Shown one piece after another: positions 1-11,559 of a DNA stretch of 64,000 nt; position 1 is the stretch's first letter, and each line of letters opens with the position of its first letter. The position numbers were made by a program, and so were the translations under genes. The stretch comes from Chelydra serpentina (taxonomy: Eukaryota > Chordata > Testudines > Chelydridae). A model generated the notes under the pieces. It made no database searches, was not told the DNA's origin, and saw nothing but the letters and a program-made list of their open reading frames with translations. Where the stretch lies: NCBI GenBank assembly GCA_037349315.1, contig JBAIAC010000008.1, forward strand, positions 120,650,001-120,714,000. The letters are read 5' to 3'.

Positions 1-480
1 TGTTGCACTACAGTTTTCCTTTTCTAGTTTGGAATCTTTCCAATATTTAATGAGCATATTGACATTGCTCCTGTTCACAAACTATAGCCTGCCAGTTCTG
101 TCTATTTTTAGTTAAGTTGTTATTTATAGTTAGATTCCTGTGTTTTCTCTTGTGAAAAGTCTCGCAGTTATCAGACACACACAAGGATATATTTTTATAC
201 TGTTGGCCTTGGCACATTAAAGCTGCACAATTCTAAAATGCCTTGTTCCAAGATATCCTACACACCTCCTAAAAGAACAGCAATACCCCATTTAATAGCT
301 ATATGAAAAATATTGTGACAGACACTTGGCGATAACTACAACTTGTTTCTTGGTTTTTAAGGTTTTCTTAAATAATATAAAGGATCAAAGGCAATTCAAT
401 CAAATGTTAAACTTCTTTACAATATTGTAGGTTTTACTAAACATTTGTATATGTAGAGAGATTGTGCAGTCTGCACATCA
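1..480. other. AT-rich DNA, nothing recognised
   Basis: I see no coding frame, RNA gene or terminal-repeat structure here. The sequence is AT-rich non-coding DNA. Confidence 0.5.
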
Positions 481-680
481 TTGGGAGCCAGGAATCCCTG
501 TGTTCTAATTGCTCTTGTGCTATTCAAGTCATTTTACTTCTCTGTGCCTTGGTTTCCCCATCTAAAATATAATAATAATACCATCTGATAAGGGGCCGTG
601 GGACAATTTATCCAGTAATGTTAAGGGTGTCAAAAGGTGTTAAGTGCCAAGTATTACTACAGGGAATGGATTGTCCACTA
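481..680 (+). repeat. MIR-like SINE fragment
   Basis: The stretch carries the phrases typical of MIR core-SINEs: a 'ggaatccctgtgttctaat' segment, then 'ctctgtgccttggtttcccc' followed by 'atctaaaatataataataat'. MIR elements are ancient tRNA-derived SINEs spread across amniotes. The copy is diverged and I can place its ends only roughly. Confidence 0.5.
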
Positions 681-1134
681 TAGGTAGGTGATCAAATATA
701 TCCATACTCCTTGTGTAATTAAGACGTCTTCAGACATTTCATGAATGCACCCAACATGTGTTTATACCTATCGATACACAAGCGGGACTGAGATACTCTG
801 AATCCTTCCTATACAGTCAAACACTGCTTAGGGCATAAACAAGAAGAGTCTTTCATCCCTGTCTATCCTGGGCTGCTCTTTGCATATCAAGGCCCATACA
901 TTCTCTCTGTCTAACTACTGTTTGACAGAGAGGTTCTTTTAGTTGGCCTCTTTTGCACATTCCTCCAGCTGCCCAATGGCATGCCTGCCATGGCAGATGC
1001 TCTGGCTTCATTCTCAACACATCCCAAATATTTCCATTCTCTTTTCTGGCTAACTTTAGATATAAGGGGTTGTTGAATCTCTGACAAATCTCATAATTTG
1101 TTAGATACATTCTATTTAATATGTAGTATTTTTC
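681..1134. other. Non-coding, nothing recognised
   Basis: There is no supported feature. Short frames on the minus strand here lack any family signature. Confidence 0.45.
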
Positions 1135-1137
1135 TAA

Positions 1138-1395
1138 GGGCTGGTCCACACAGGGGGAGTAACGTAGCTGAAGTCGAATATCTTAGATCGATTTAAAAAG
1201 TACTTACTGCTGGTCCACACGGCAGCAGGCAGGCTCCCCCGTCGACAGCACTTACTCCTCGCGTGGAGCTGGAGTTCCGGAGTCGACAGGGAGCGCTTCT
1301 GGGATCGATTTATCGCGTCTAGATGAGACGCGATAAATTGATCCCAGAACATCGATCGCTACCCGCCGAATCGGGCGGGTAGTGTGGATGTAGCC
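1138..1395. mobile_element. PIF/Harbinger-type MITE, TAA target duplication
   Basis: This is a 258-bp non-autonomous element. It starts 'gggctggtccacac' and ends with the inverted form 'gtgtggatgtagcc', and it is flanked by TAA at 1135-1137 and 1396-1398. Three-base TWA duplications are the hallmark of PIF/Harbinger transposition. The interior has a perfect short hairpin, 'atcgcgtctaga' with 'gagacgcgat'. A close relative lies at 63053-63338 with the same hairpin and the same 'gctcccccgtcgacag' block. The terminal repeat resembles that of the 2350-7570 element, so that transposase may have moved it; this is inference. Confidence 0.85.
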
Positions 1396-1398
1396 TAA

Positions 1399-2346
1399 GA
1401 CATTTGCTTTCAAAGGCATTTAGGTGTCTATCTGTATCTTTAGTGGCTTTCATACCCTTATGTTACAACAGAAATAACATTTGAGATGAAGATTCATAGT
1501 TTGGTCATTAAGTTCTAGATTTTCAATGGCCAAATCTTGTTTAGGCTGGTAAATGCAACCCCACTTATAAAAGGCTATAAAAGATTGGAAATGTGAGCCA
1601 CTGCAGGAAATCTGCATGAAAGTCTTTTCTTGCACTAAAGGATGCATTTGTAAAGGGGGGAGGGGCGCGGGAATTCAGCACTTTGCAGCTATTGCTACCA
1701 AAATTGTTTTAATTTTTTTTAATTACATTTTAGGCCTGTTCCTAAAAGGTGTTGGAGTGAGCCCAGAGGTCCTCTACGATCATAGATTTGGCATCCTTTC
1801 TAAACCCAGCCTTAGTGCAGAGGTCTGGGAGATGGTGCAGAGGAATACTTCATAGCTTAACACCCCTACAATATGCTATCTGGAGTGGCTCATACACAGA
1901 GTACCAACCTCAGGGCAGACTGTTACAAATCAGGGCACAAACTCCAAACAGGTTGTGAGTTCTGTACTTACATTTCACCAACCAAGCATCAAGTGTGACC
2001 TCCTCAGACACTATAGCAACCATAACAGAGTCACAGACAGTCCCCTGGGTTACTATGACGTATTTTGCCATCCTGGTAAGCTTGCCTTTGTGATAGATGG
2101 TCCCTTACACCCCTCCCCCCCAAAAAAAAACAAACCCAAAACCACACCAACCCACAAATATTCAGGTTACTCCCAGTTCCAGAGGACCAGTCACTTATGA
2201 GTCAATTGCACCTCAGATGCTATATCAAAGACTACACTTGTACCCAACGGTATAGTAAACAAATGATTTGTTAACTAAGAAAAATAAATTAGAGTTATTT
2301 ATAAGGGTAAAGCAGGTAAACACACATACAAAAATGCATGACAGTC
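1399..2346. other. Non-coding, nothing recognised
   Basis: The sequence is mixed and non-coding, with an A-rich tract near 2118-2140. No family signature or terminal structure is visible. Confidence 0.4.
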
Positions 2347-2766
2347 TTAGGCCTGGTCTACACTAGGACTTTATGTCGAATTTAGCAGCGTTAACTCGAT
2401 TTAACCCTGCACCCATCCACATTACGAAGCTATTTATTTCGACATAAATGGCTCTTTAATTCGATTTCTGTATTCCTCCCCGACGAGGGGAGTAGCGCTA
2501 AATTCGACATGGCCATGTCGAATTCGTATTACTGTGGACGGAATTCGACACTAATAGCTCTGGGAGCTATCCCACAGTGCACCACTCAGTGGACGCTCTG
2601 GACAGCAATCCGAGCTCGGATGCTCAGACCAGCCACTCAGGAAAAGCCCCGGGAAAATTTGAATTCCTTTTCCTGTCTGGCCATTTTGAATCTCATTTTC
2701 TGTTTGGACATTGTGGCGAGCACAGCAGCACTGGCAACGATACAGAGCTCTGCAGCCGTGGTGACC

Positions 2767-3316
2767 ATGACATCGCAGAATAGGAAGAGAGCACCAGCTT
2801 GGACTGATCGGGAAGTCTTGGACCTGATCACTGTGTGGGGCGATGAGTCCGTGCTTTCGGAGCTGCGATCCAAAAGACGGAATGCGAAAATTTATGAGAA
2901 GATTTCCAAGGCAATGGCAGAGAGAGGATACGTCCGGGATGCAACGCAGTGCCGCGTGAAAATCAAGGAGCTGCGACAGGCATACCAAAAAACCAAAGAG
3001 TCCAATGGACGCTCCGGATCGCAGCCACACACATGCCGTTTTTACGAGGCACTGCATGCTATGCTCGGTGGTGCTGCCACCACTACACCACCAGTGTCCG
3101 TGGACTCTGACGACGGGGTCTTATCTACGGCCACGTCGTCTGACATTTTCGCAGACGGTGAAGAGGAGGAAGGAGAGGAGGAGGACGAGGCAGTCGACAG
3201 TGCTTTAAACGCTGATTTCCCCGACAGCCAGGACCTGTTCATCACCCTCACCGAGCTCCCCTACGAACCCTCCCAAAGCAGCAGCCCAGACCAGGACCCA
3301 GGCGAAGGATCGTCAG
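2767..3316 (+). CDS. Harbinger MYB/SANT-like accessory protein, exon 1
   Basis: This exon encodes the DNA-binding subunit that Harbinger elements use together with the transposase to find the terminal repeats and reach the nucleus (family knowledge). The frame opens earlier, at 2509, but the ATG at 2767 directly precedes the domain and I prefer it. The trihelix/MYB-like region follows at once: 'RAPAWTDREVLDLITVW', 'LSELRSKRRNAKIYEKI', 'CRVKIKELRQAYQKTKE', then an acidic tail rich in E and D. A donor of the form CAG/GTCGGT ends the exon at 3316, beyond which the frame soon stops. It continues in 4652-5134. The donor is weak by consensus, so the exact splice junction is uncertain. Confidence 0.75.
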
Positions 3317-3850
3317 GTCGGTGTTTTAAATATTTATTTTGAATAGAATAGGCATTGCTTTCTTATCAATGTGTTTTTATTGCCTGCTTTGCAATAGGCG
3401 CTTCAGTTTTCAATCTTTTCAAAGGCAACTACTCGAATAGTCTGTCAATATGTATGGGGATAGAGGAGAAATCCCCATCGGAGATCTCCGCGAAACTCTC
3501 CTGTAGGTACAGTGAAAGCTTTTGCATCAGGTTCCCAGGGAGAGCGGCCTTACTATCTCCACCATGGTAGGATACTTTTCCACGCCATGCAAGCTGCAGG
3601 TACTCTGGTATCATTGCCTTGCATAGCATGGCGGCATACGGCCCCGGGGTTTGCTTGCATTCACGCAGCATGCGGTCTTTCTCTGTCTCCGAAATCCTCA
3701 TCAGAGTGATATCAGTCATGGTGCCCTGGTTTGAATGGGTGTTTTTGTTAGTATAGTGACTCCTTGATTTTTCCTTTAAAGAACGACAACCGGCGGTTGG
3801 CAGACATGTGGGGTGGTGGTAGCAGTGAGGCTAACCAAAGAAACTTTGCG

Positions 3851-4298
3851 GTGCGCCGGCAGGGAGAGTTCCCTGAACCGGCCACGTGGAGGGGGAGGGG
3901 AGGCTAGGCGAGCCGTTAACACACAGGCGTGCGCAGGCAGGGAGAGCTCCCTGGACCGGCCACGCGGAGGGGGTGGGGAAGGTAGGCAAGCTGTTAAAAC
4001 ACAGCTGGTCGCGGGCAGGGAGAGTTCCCGGTACCGGCCCCGCGGAGGGGGTGGAGAGGGAAGGAGAGCCGTTAGCACACAGCCGTGCGCGGGCAGCCAG
4101 AGTTCCCTGGACCGGCCACGCGGAGGGGGTGGGGAGGGTATCTGAGCCGTTACAACACAGCGGAGTGCAGGCAGGCAGAGTTCCCTGGAACGGCCACGCG
4201 GAGGGGGTGGGGAAGGTAGGCGAGCCATTAAACCACGGCGGGTCGCGGGCAGGGAGAGTTCCCGGTACCGGCACCGCGGAGGGGGTGAGGAGGGAAAC
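3851..4298. repeat. 78-bp minisatellite inside the Harbinger element
   Basis: Nearly six head-to-tail copies of a 78-bp GC-rich unit are visible. Each has 'ggcagggagagttccc', then 'ccggccacgcggaggggg', then a 'gagccgttaacacacag' segment. Copies alternate between a 'ggaccggccacgcgg' and a 'gtaccggccccgcgg' form, which suggests a two-unit higher-order repeat. Since 78 is divisible by three and the unit lacks stops in several frames, long open frames appear on both strands. I take these as a consequence of the repeat and do not call them genes. The array lies in the intron between the MYB exons. Confidence 0.9.
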
Positions 4299-4651
4299 GT
4301 GTGTGCAAGCCCTTGTAGCCGAGTGGTTTTGCCGGCATCAGGAACTGGCCACCGCTAGGACCTGTGCTTGAAACATGGGAGTACCGCACTGCTGTGAAGT
4401 TAGGTCACAGCAGTCCAAAGGCACTGGCTTACCATGGTCTCCAGGGAGCAGTTTTGCAGTGTCCAGGTCCGCTTGGGTGATCTGAACACCAGGACCCCTG
4501 GCAGTTAATATAAATACATAATATTTGACCTTGTACTGAGTGCACATGTGATAGATAGTATGCATGGTCTTGTTCACAGGGAAAGAGTATAGGCATTGTT
4601 CGGGAAAATATATCTTTCTGAGGAATTCACTCCCTTTCTCCCATCCCACAG

Positions 4652-5134
4652 CTGCGAGTGTCTCCCTCCCTACCCGTGGATCACCCTCCCAGAGGCTTGC
4701 GCAGATCAGGCGGCGCAAAAAAAACCAAACGGGACGACATGTTTTCGGAACTGATGGTCTGTTCCCGAAATGATGCTGCACAGCGAAGAGAGGACGTCTC
4801 AAGGTCCGAGCGAGCAGTCAGCGAACGGGAGCAGAGGGCTGAAGCTCGCGAGGACAGGTGGCGGTTGGAAGACCAGCAGACGACTCAAACGCTGCTTGGA
4901 CTAATGCGGGAGCAAACTGATACGCTCCACCGCCTTCTTGACGTTCTGCAGGAACGGAGGATGGAGGAAAGGGCACCTCTGTATGTTCTTTCCAACCGCC
5001 CTCCCCTGCCACAAAGTCCAATTTCCCCCTCACCCAAAGCCAGTAGAACAAGGGGAGGCAGGGGCCGAGGAAAAAATCACTCCACCCCTGCGGACTGCTC
5101 CAGTAGCAGAAGGCTCTCCTTTCCAAAAATATAG
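4652..5134 (+). pseudogene. Harbinger MYB-like protein, exon 2, frameshifted
   Basis: This is the C-terminal half of the accessory protein. It follows a pyrimidine tract and a CAG acceptor at 4649-4651. Early residues read in one frame (a basic stretch around 'RRRKK') and the rest in another ('RDDMFSELM', then a long charged helical region around 'SEREQRAEAREDRW'). The switch falls in a run of eight A at 4717-4724, so a one-base slippage in that run is the simplest explanation. Family members have this order: basic stretch, DDMFSELM-like motif, coiled helix, arginine-rich tail. A polyadenylation signal follows at 5214. The copy may therefore give a truncated accessory protein. Confidence 0.65.
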
Positions 5135-5213
5135 ATGGGACCTTGACTTCCCTCCAAACGCACCCCCCCCCCCAGCCGCCGTCCAAGTGTCATCCTAAAA
5201 TTTTGCTCTCCTT

Positions 5214-5219
5214 AATAAA
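5214..5219 (+). promoter_or_regulatory. Polyadenylation signal of the MYB-like gene
   Basis: A canonical AATAAA lies about 80 bp after the stop codon of exon 2, followed by a T/G-rich stretch ('ttgtgttctg'). The position suits the end of the accessory transcript. Confidence 0.6.
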
Positions 5220-5781
5220 AAATTGTGTTCTGAACAGTCCTGAGTCCTTGACTGTCTTTCAAAGGGCTGTTGTATTGTGGGGGAGGGGAGGGGTGCTTTG
5301 TGATTTGAGACGATAGTCGCAGATAACAGGGTGGGAACAGGGAAAAAGGTTCATCAGAAAGTCACACTCACATTGCATTCACTAGGCACAGTTGCCATTC
5401 TAGGAGGGGGTTTTCCTATTCCCTAGGGAGTGGGGGGGGGGCTGTCACTTTCAGGTGGTGGAGGGTGGCTGCAGATCGTTGGCGGCAGGCAATAGCCTGC
5501 ATGACAGATCCATGCAGCAGGGGATCAGTGGCCGCAATCCCCTGCAAAGAAGTCACACAGGCCCCCCCTCACAGACTTCCGAACAGGAGTGGTTGCAGGC
5601 TCCGTTGAAACAAGCAGTACACCATTGCGGACTGCTCAGGGAGCAGGAGCCTGTCATTCCCCGAGTTGGGAAGTGCCCTTTCCATCACTCCACCTGCTCC
5701 CCACCGCGGTATTTGTCCCAGTCTCAGCACTTTACCGAGAAATCATTAATGAAGAAGACGGTTTTCATAAACAATGTTTCC

Positions 5782-5787
5782 TTTATT
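5782..5787 (-). promoter_or_regulatory. Polyadenylation signal of the Harbinger transposase
   Basis: The plus strand reads TTTATT, which is AATAAA on the minus strand. It lies about 120 bp beyond the transposase stop codon and so fits the 3' end of that transcript. Confidence 0.5.
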
Positions 5788-5908
5788 ATACTTTCAAACC
5801 GGGGACTGAAGGGGGGGGAAAGGGTGCTGGTAATTGTAGAGGATAGACAAGGGTCACCGGGTAAAGAAACAGGGGCTGGTTCACCTTCACTTTTAACAAG
5901 CGAAACAG

Positions 5909-7192
5909 TCACTGGTTGCCCTGCTCGCTCTGGAATCTAGCTGTCAGAGCTTCCCGGATGCGCAGCGTGTCCCGCTGTGATCTTCTAATCGCCCTGGTGT
6001 CAGGCTGTGCGTAATCAGCAGCCAGGCGACTGGCCTCAGCCTCCCACCCTACCATAAACGTCTCCCCCTTGCTCTCGCAGAGATTGTGGAGCACACAGCA
6101 AGCTGCGATCACAATGGGGATATTTGTTTGACTGAGATCGGAGCGAGTAAGTAAGCTTCGCCATCTCCCTTTCAGACGGCCAAAGGCACACTCCACCACC
6201 ATCCTGCACTTGCTCAGCCGGTAGTTGAAGAGCTCCTTTTCAGTGTCCAGGGCGCCTGTGTATGGCTTCATAAGCCAGGGCATTAGCGGGTAGGCTGGGT
6301 CCCCGAGGATCACTGTAGGCATCTCCACATCCCCAACAGTTATTTTGCAGTCCGGGAAGAAAATACCTTCCTGCAGCCGTCTGAACAGACCAGAGTTCCT
6401 GAACACACGAGTGTCATGAACCTTGCCCGGCCATCCAACATTGATGTTTGTAAAACGTCCTTTATGGTCCACTAGTGCTTGCAGCACCATAGAAAAATAG
6501 CCCTTCCGGTTAATGTACTGGCTGCCCTGGTGGGCCGGTCCAAGGATGGGGATGTGTGTCCCATCAATAGCCCCACCGCAGTTTGGAAATCCCATAGCAG
6601 AAAAGCCATCTATGATCACCTGCACATCTCCAAGGGTCACTACCTTTGAGAGCAGCAGGTCAACGATTGCATGGGCTACCTGCATCACAGCAACCCCCAC
6701 GGTAGACTTGCCCACTCCAAATTGATTCGCGACTGACCGATAGCTGTCTGGCGTTGCAAGCTTCCAGAGGGCTATAGCCACTCGCTTCTGGATAGTCAGG
6801 GCAGCTCGCATCCGGGTGTCCTGGCGCTTCAGGGCAGGGGACAGCAACTCACAAAGTTCCAGGAAAGTGCCCTTACGCATACGAAAGTTTCTCAGCCACT
6901 GGGATTCATCCCAGACCTGCAGCACTATGCGGTCCCCCCAGTCAGTGCTTGTTTCCCTTGCCCAGAATCGCCGTTCCACAGGATCAACATGACCCATTGC
7001 CACCATGATGTCTAGGGGCCAGGGTCCCGTGCTTTGCGAGAGGTCTGTGCCCCTCTCAGAGTTCATGTCCTCACGGAGCTTCCGTTGCCTCCTCGCCAGA
7101 TTTATCTGCATCTGCCTCTGGAAAAGGTGGACGATAAAGCGCGAGGTGTTGACAACGGACAGAACAGCAGCGATAATCGTGGAGGGCTCCAT
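5909..7192 (-). CDS. Intact PIF/Harbinger DDE transposase
   Basis: This open frame of 427 codons encodes a Harbinger-type DDE nuclease, which cuts and pastes the element at TWA targets. A helix-turn-helix-like segment lies near residues 151-172 ('YRSVANQFGVGKSTVGVAVM'). The catalytic acids are all present: D210 in 'GGAIDGTHI', D298 in 'ILGDPAYPL' and E334 in 'VVECAFGRLKGRW'. The conserved 'GKVHDTRVF' (D260) lies between them. Length and motif spacing match full-size members of the family, including the domesticated vertebrate relative HARBI1. The start is the first ATG of the frame, close to the right end of the element. There is no internal stop or shift, unlike nearly every other coding relic in this window. 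Activity in the animal is not shown by sequence alone. Confidence 0.93.
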   Translation of the reverse strand: MEPSTIIAAVLSVVNTSRFIVHLFQRQMQINLARRQRKLREDMNSERGTDLSQSTGPWPLDIMVAMGHVDPVERRFWARETSTDWGDRIVLQVWDESQWLRNFRMRKGTFLELCELLSPALKRQDTRMRAALTIQKRVAIALWKLATPDSYRSVANQFGVGKSTVGVAVMQVAHAIVDLLLSKVVTLGDVQVIIDGFSAMGFPNCGGAIDGTHIPILGPAHQGSQYINRKGYFSMVLQALVDHKGRFTNINVGWPGKVHDTRVFRNSGLFRRLQEGIFFPDCKITVGDVEMPTVILGDPAYPLMPWLMKPYTGALDTEKELFNYRLSKCRMVVECAFGRLKGRWRSLLTRSDLSQTNIPIVIAACCVLHNLCESKGETFMVGWEAEASRLAADYAQPDTRAIRRSQRDTLRIREALTARFQSEQGNQ

Positions 7193-7833
7193 GCTCGCTG
7201 TCCTGTGGCGTCCGCGCTGTCAATCACCAGAAAAGGGCGTGATGTAATTTCCCGCCAGCGCTTTCACGTAGGGAGGGCGGGAGTGTGGGTCGAATGACGA
7301 CAGGTTCCTAAAACCACCCGTGACACATTTTTGGCCCCAGAAGGCACTGGGGGCTAGACCCAGAATTCCAATGGGCAGCGGGGACTGCGGGAACTGTGGG
7401 ATAGCTACCCACAGTGCACCGCTTGCATTGTCGACGCTTGCCCCGTTAGTGTGGACTCACAAACTCGAATTATTGTCCTTGGTGTGGATTCGCACGATCG
7501 ACTTTGTAAAATCGATTTCACAAGTTCGGTTTAAGATAAATCGAACTATTCCCATAGTGTAGACATACCCTTAGGCTCCAAAAGGTGATAGAAGTTGCTG
7601 TAATAAGCGAGCTCTATATGTCCTTTAGGGCTAACCCAGGCCAAGCACTCGTGATCTTTTGCTTATGCTTAGTAAGCCTTGCCCCTCAGAATCCAAGCAG
7701 CATAAAGCTTTTTATTCTCTTTTCCCAGAGTTCAAGCTGATGGGACGAGTCTTCATGCATGTCTCTTCTTCATGGGCATGAGGGGAGCAATCAGTCTTTT
7801 TTCCTGTGATGTTCCACAATGGTTTGTCTGGTG

Positions 7834-8059
7834 CAGGGGTTCTCAAACTGAGGGTCGATACCCCTCAGTGGGTCGCAAGGTTATTACATGGGGGGTCGCG
7901 AGCTGTCAGCCTCCATCCCAAACCCCGCTTTGCCTCCAGCATTTAGAATGGTGTTAATATATTTAAAAGTGTTTTTAATTTATAAGGGGGTGGGGGGGTT
8001 CACACTCACAGGTTTGCTATGTGAAAGGGGTCACCAGTACAAAAGTTTGAGAACCATTG
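7834..8059. mobile_element. hAT-type MITE with 8-bp duplication
   Basis: This 226-bp element starts 'caggggttctcaaact' and ends 'agtttgagaaccattg', a terminal inverted repeat of the Charlie-like hAT type. The eight bases 'gtctggtg' are duplicated perfectly at 7826-7833 and 8060-8067. It has no coding capacity and must have been moved in trans. Confidence 0.92.
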
Positions 8060-8067
8060 GTCTGGTG

Positions 8068-10155
8068 TCTAGGGACCTTCTTTTGCTGGGCCGGAGATAA
8101 CACCTCCTGTGATAAACTAGTATTTCACACTTGGTAACTTTTCTTTCCTGGTCCTTTTAGAGTTTCAGAGAAACTTTTACAGTTACAGAGCAAACTTTAA
8201 ATATTACCTTATAGTATCTGTAGCCCATGTTTTAAGTAAGATTCATGCACACAGCAACTTCCAAGCATGTCATAAAGTCTAAACATATTTTCATAAACCT
8301 AGTATTATTTTAGCAATACTGACACACAGGTGAGCCAGACAGGTTTTCAGCTATTCATTTTTCAGTATTCAGTTTAAGTCTAGGGACTCTGGCATGAGCT
8401 GGTATCTGGTTTGCCAGCATCATAGGGGAGACAACTAATTTTTGCACAGCTGCTCCATCCACAGCTCCCCTACATAGGCCCTAAGAGAGACATACATATT
8501 GCCTTGAGTTGGCCCTCCGCATGCTAGGTGAACTTCTTGCCTAAATAATACAGTTTTAATGCCAGGCAGTGTAAAGGCCATACCCCCAGATTCTTCAGTG
8601 TTTGGTTCTGTATAGTTGGTAACATCAGTATTCATTTTCTAACCTTCCTTGGTGAGTAGGTCAAAAGGAAAGTCTAATTACAGTTCATGTCACTCTTTAG
8701 TCAAAACTACGTAAAAAGATATTCTACAGCTGATCCAATAAGGTAAAACATTTAAAATCGTTAGTAATGAATTGCTCCCGGTTTTGCTCAAATGAGCAGC
8801 TGAAAAAAAACTCGCTCTCATTTTTTGCTAGAGTTCAGATCCTGATCTAACCTTTTTGAAAAACCAAAACTGATTCTGAAATTTTGATTATGACCCTTAT
8901 AACGTGGAGCATTTGGATTCAAGCTCCCCAAAGATGAGCGTGTTTGGAACCAGGGGTTTGGTTAGGTCCAGTCGCTCATATTGATGGGATAAGTGTAACC
9001 TATCTGATAAATTACTTTTAATAACTGATGTGGAGTGTCATTTTGGTAAAGTATATTTGCACAGATTAGTGATCCTCAACCTATGATTCTTGTGCCATAT
9101 CTTGCTTTTGTGGAATTCACATTTTGATCAGATCCCCTTCTCGCTTCATCAACCACAAGGAAACATGGGCGGACAGAATAGAGACTGCGTGGAAGTGTTG
9201 GATTAACCGCTCATGGACATCCCACTCTGTGCATTGCTCTTCACTTTAAAACATTTGTTCTGAAGTGATAGTTTTCTATTTGACTCACTGTCAGAACTCC
9301 CTCCTCCTACTCCAGGTCTTTGCTATTTGTAACTATTCTGTTTGCTTACTTTTTAGTATTTAGTTCAGTTTTTAGTGTACATTTAGTGCTTTAATTGTGA
9401 TTTACTTAGTGTAAATGGATATTAGCTGTCTTTGCAAGATCCTGAGAATATTAGCTGGCACTTTAAGATAGGGTCGGATTCCATCACTGTTGTTCATTTT
9501 GAGTAGTACTTTACTCCATAAGTAAACACACTGAAATCATTGGGACAGCTTGTGGAGTAAGGGACTCTCAGTTGGAGTAAGGGTGGCAGAACAGTTGGTG
9601 AACAGAACGTAATGCCTCTAATCATACCCAAAATATCATCTCCCACTGCTACTTAATACTATGAAAGAGAAAAACTTTGAGTCATAGGGTCAGTCATTCG
9701 TAAAATACCAATGCAGCTACTACTGATGCCATCTAGTGGTTCAAATTAAGTTTTGCAAGCAAATGGATGCAAATCTATTCAAATCCTTTTCTGTTACATC
9801 TCAATCCTCAGCCCAAAAGACTCTTCCCCCTCTTGTTCAACCACCTCAAACACTTTAAATAAGTCAAAAGGGAAGATGTGATGTCACTGGAATATACAGT
9901 ACTTTAATCACACCTTACAATTTATATTGCATGACGTTACACCAGAAAGTATTCCAATACAGTGGCAACAAGGATTAATTTCATCCAGTACTTTGTCAAA
10001 ACTCTGATATTTCTAGTATTGCACAGTCACTTGGCCTCAGCAACTATGAAAGTAATTGAGGATGTCCTACTGACAACTGAGTTACAATGACTTCATGGAA
10101 CAATTTTTAAATGATCCATTCTAAAAATGGTTGTGTTTTTAATACATTTAAGATA
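8068..10155. other. AT-rich non-coding stretch, nothing recognised
   Basis: I see no coding frame with family features and no terminal-repeat structure in these 2 kb. Diverged repeats may be present but I cannot support one. Confidence 0.4.
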
Positions 10156-10163
10156 ATTTAGAT

Positions 10164-10540
10164 CAGTAGTTCTCAACCAAGGGTATGCAAAGGTCTTCCA
10201 GAGGGTGCATCAGCTTATCTAGATATTTTCCTAGTTTTACAACAGGCTATGTAAAAAGTACTAGCAAAGTCAATACAAACTAAAGTTTCATACAATTACT
10301 TATACATTCTGCTCTATATACTGAAACATAAGTAGAATATTTATATTCCAGTTGATTTTATAATTATTTGGTAAAAATGAGAAAGTAAGCAATTTCAGTA
10401 ATAATGTGAGGTGACATTTTTGTCTTTTTATATCTGATTTTGTAAGTAAGTAGATTTTAAGTGAGGTGAAACTTGGGGTATGCAAGACAAATCAGACTCC
10501 TAAAAGGGGTACAGTAGTCTGGAATGGTTGAGAGCCACTG
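10164..10540. mobile_element. hAT-type MITE, AT-rich interior
   Basis: The 377-bp element starts 'cagtagttctcaacca' and ends 'tggttgagagccactg', inverted repeats of the same hAT group as 7834-8059. The flanks 'atttagat' (10156-10163) and 'acttaggt' (10541-10548) match at six of eight bases, as expected of an aged 8-bp duplication. The interior is AT-rich and non-coding. Confidence 0.85.
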
Positions 10541-11559
10541 ACTTAGGTATCTAGTCAATTTCCAGACGGTGAATAGCTGGGAACTCACTGTTTAAGGGAG
10601 GGTTGTTTGGTAGTGAGTGAGGTAGGTGGTAGAGAGTACAGAGATCCAGGGTAGGTTTCTACTAGCTGTTGAAGTGAGGCATCTTGTGTGTAATTAATTC
10701 CTACCGTCTCCTCATGGTGGCAGTAGCCCACTGGCAGCATAATTTGAAGATAAGCAGTATCAACTTAAAAAAGTATTTTTTGTTTTAGGACTAGATTCAT
10801 CAATACACTGTGTCTGCTTTACCCCACCCTGGCACAGTAGAAAGCAACCAAAGTGTATAAGTTAGTCTTCCTCTCTTTTCTTTCCCCAAACCACATTCCC
10901 ATGCACACATCTTGCCCCAGTTTTCCCCTCCCTTGTGTCCCCTGCAACACTTTCCCCAAGGGTGGATTTGATTTAAATCACTAGTCAGGAAGACTCGATT
11001 TAATCATGGATTTCTACATAAAAGTGCATTCTTGGTAGTTGTTATAACCTTAATACATATTCTTCACTACTCAGAGATAGATGTAGGTTTCATTTTAGAA
11101 CACTATACATTTTTAAGTGATTTATTTTGAAAACTTGTCAGATTAGTTTTACAGCTATATCAGAAAATGAATGATTGTTTGGTTATTTCATTTACCAAAG
11201 GTAAATGAAGCAGATATTTATGATCTCCCATTCAACAGGTTAATCATTAATATTTGGAGGATTTTCTTGCCATGCTGTATTAGGAGGAGAACATCACCAG
11301 ACAGACATTTAAATTGTTTTATTTAACTAAACCAACATTATGTATTCTGGATTTTTTTCTTTATCAGCAAACATATAATATTTTAACAAAAAAAGCATAT
11401 GAATTTTTGAATTTAGTTAAACATTCAAGTTTTTTTTAAATCAGGTTTGTTTTTGTTTAAATTGTTTTTAACGAAAATAGTTAATTAAATATTTTTTTTA
11501 AAAAACCCAAAAATTAAATCGACTATGTCAGTCAGGTCAACATGAGAAACTTAAAATAT

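Larger units (their letters stand above)
2350..7570. mobile_element. Autonomous-type PIF/Harbinger DNA transposon
   Basis: The element is 5221 bp. It begins 'ggcctggtctacacta' and ends 'tagtgtagacataccc', so the termini are inverted repeats, with TTA duplicated at 2347-2349 and 7571-7573. It holds the two genes expected of an autonomous Harbinger in convergent orientation: a MYB/SANT-like DNA-binding protein on the plus strand (2767-5134, two exons) and a DDE transposase on the minus strand (5909-7192). Their polyadenylation signals face each other between 5.2 and 5.8 kb. The transposase frame is intact and the accessory frame has one shift. Near both ends lies a shared block, 'gctatcccacagtgcacc' near 2567-2584 with an inverted counterpart near 7400-7420. 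A 78-bp minisatellite occupies the intron. Confidence 0.93.

Noticed and set aside
3776..4371. Several 110-161 codon frames on both strands
   Set aside because: They are all products of the 78-bp stop-free repeat; no domain or start context supports a gene.
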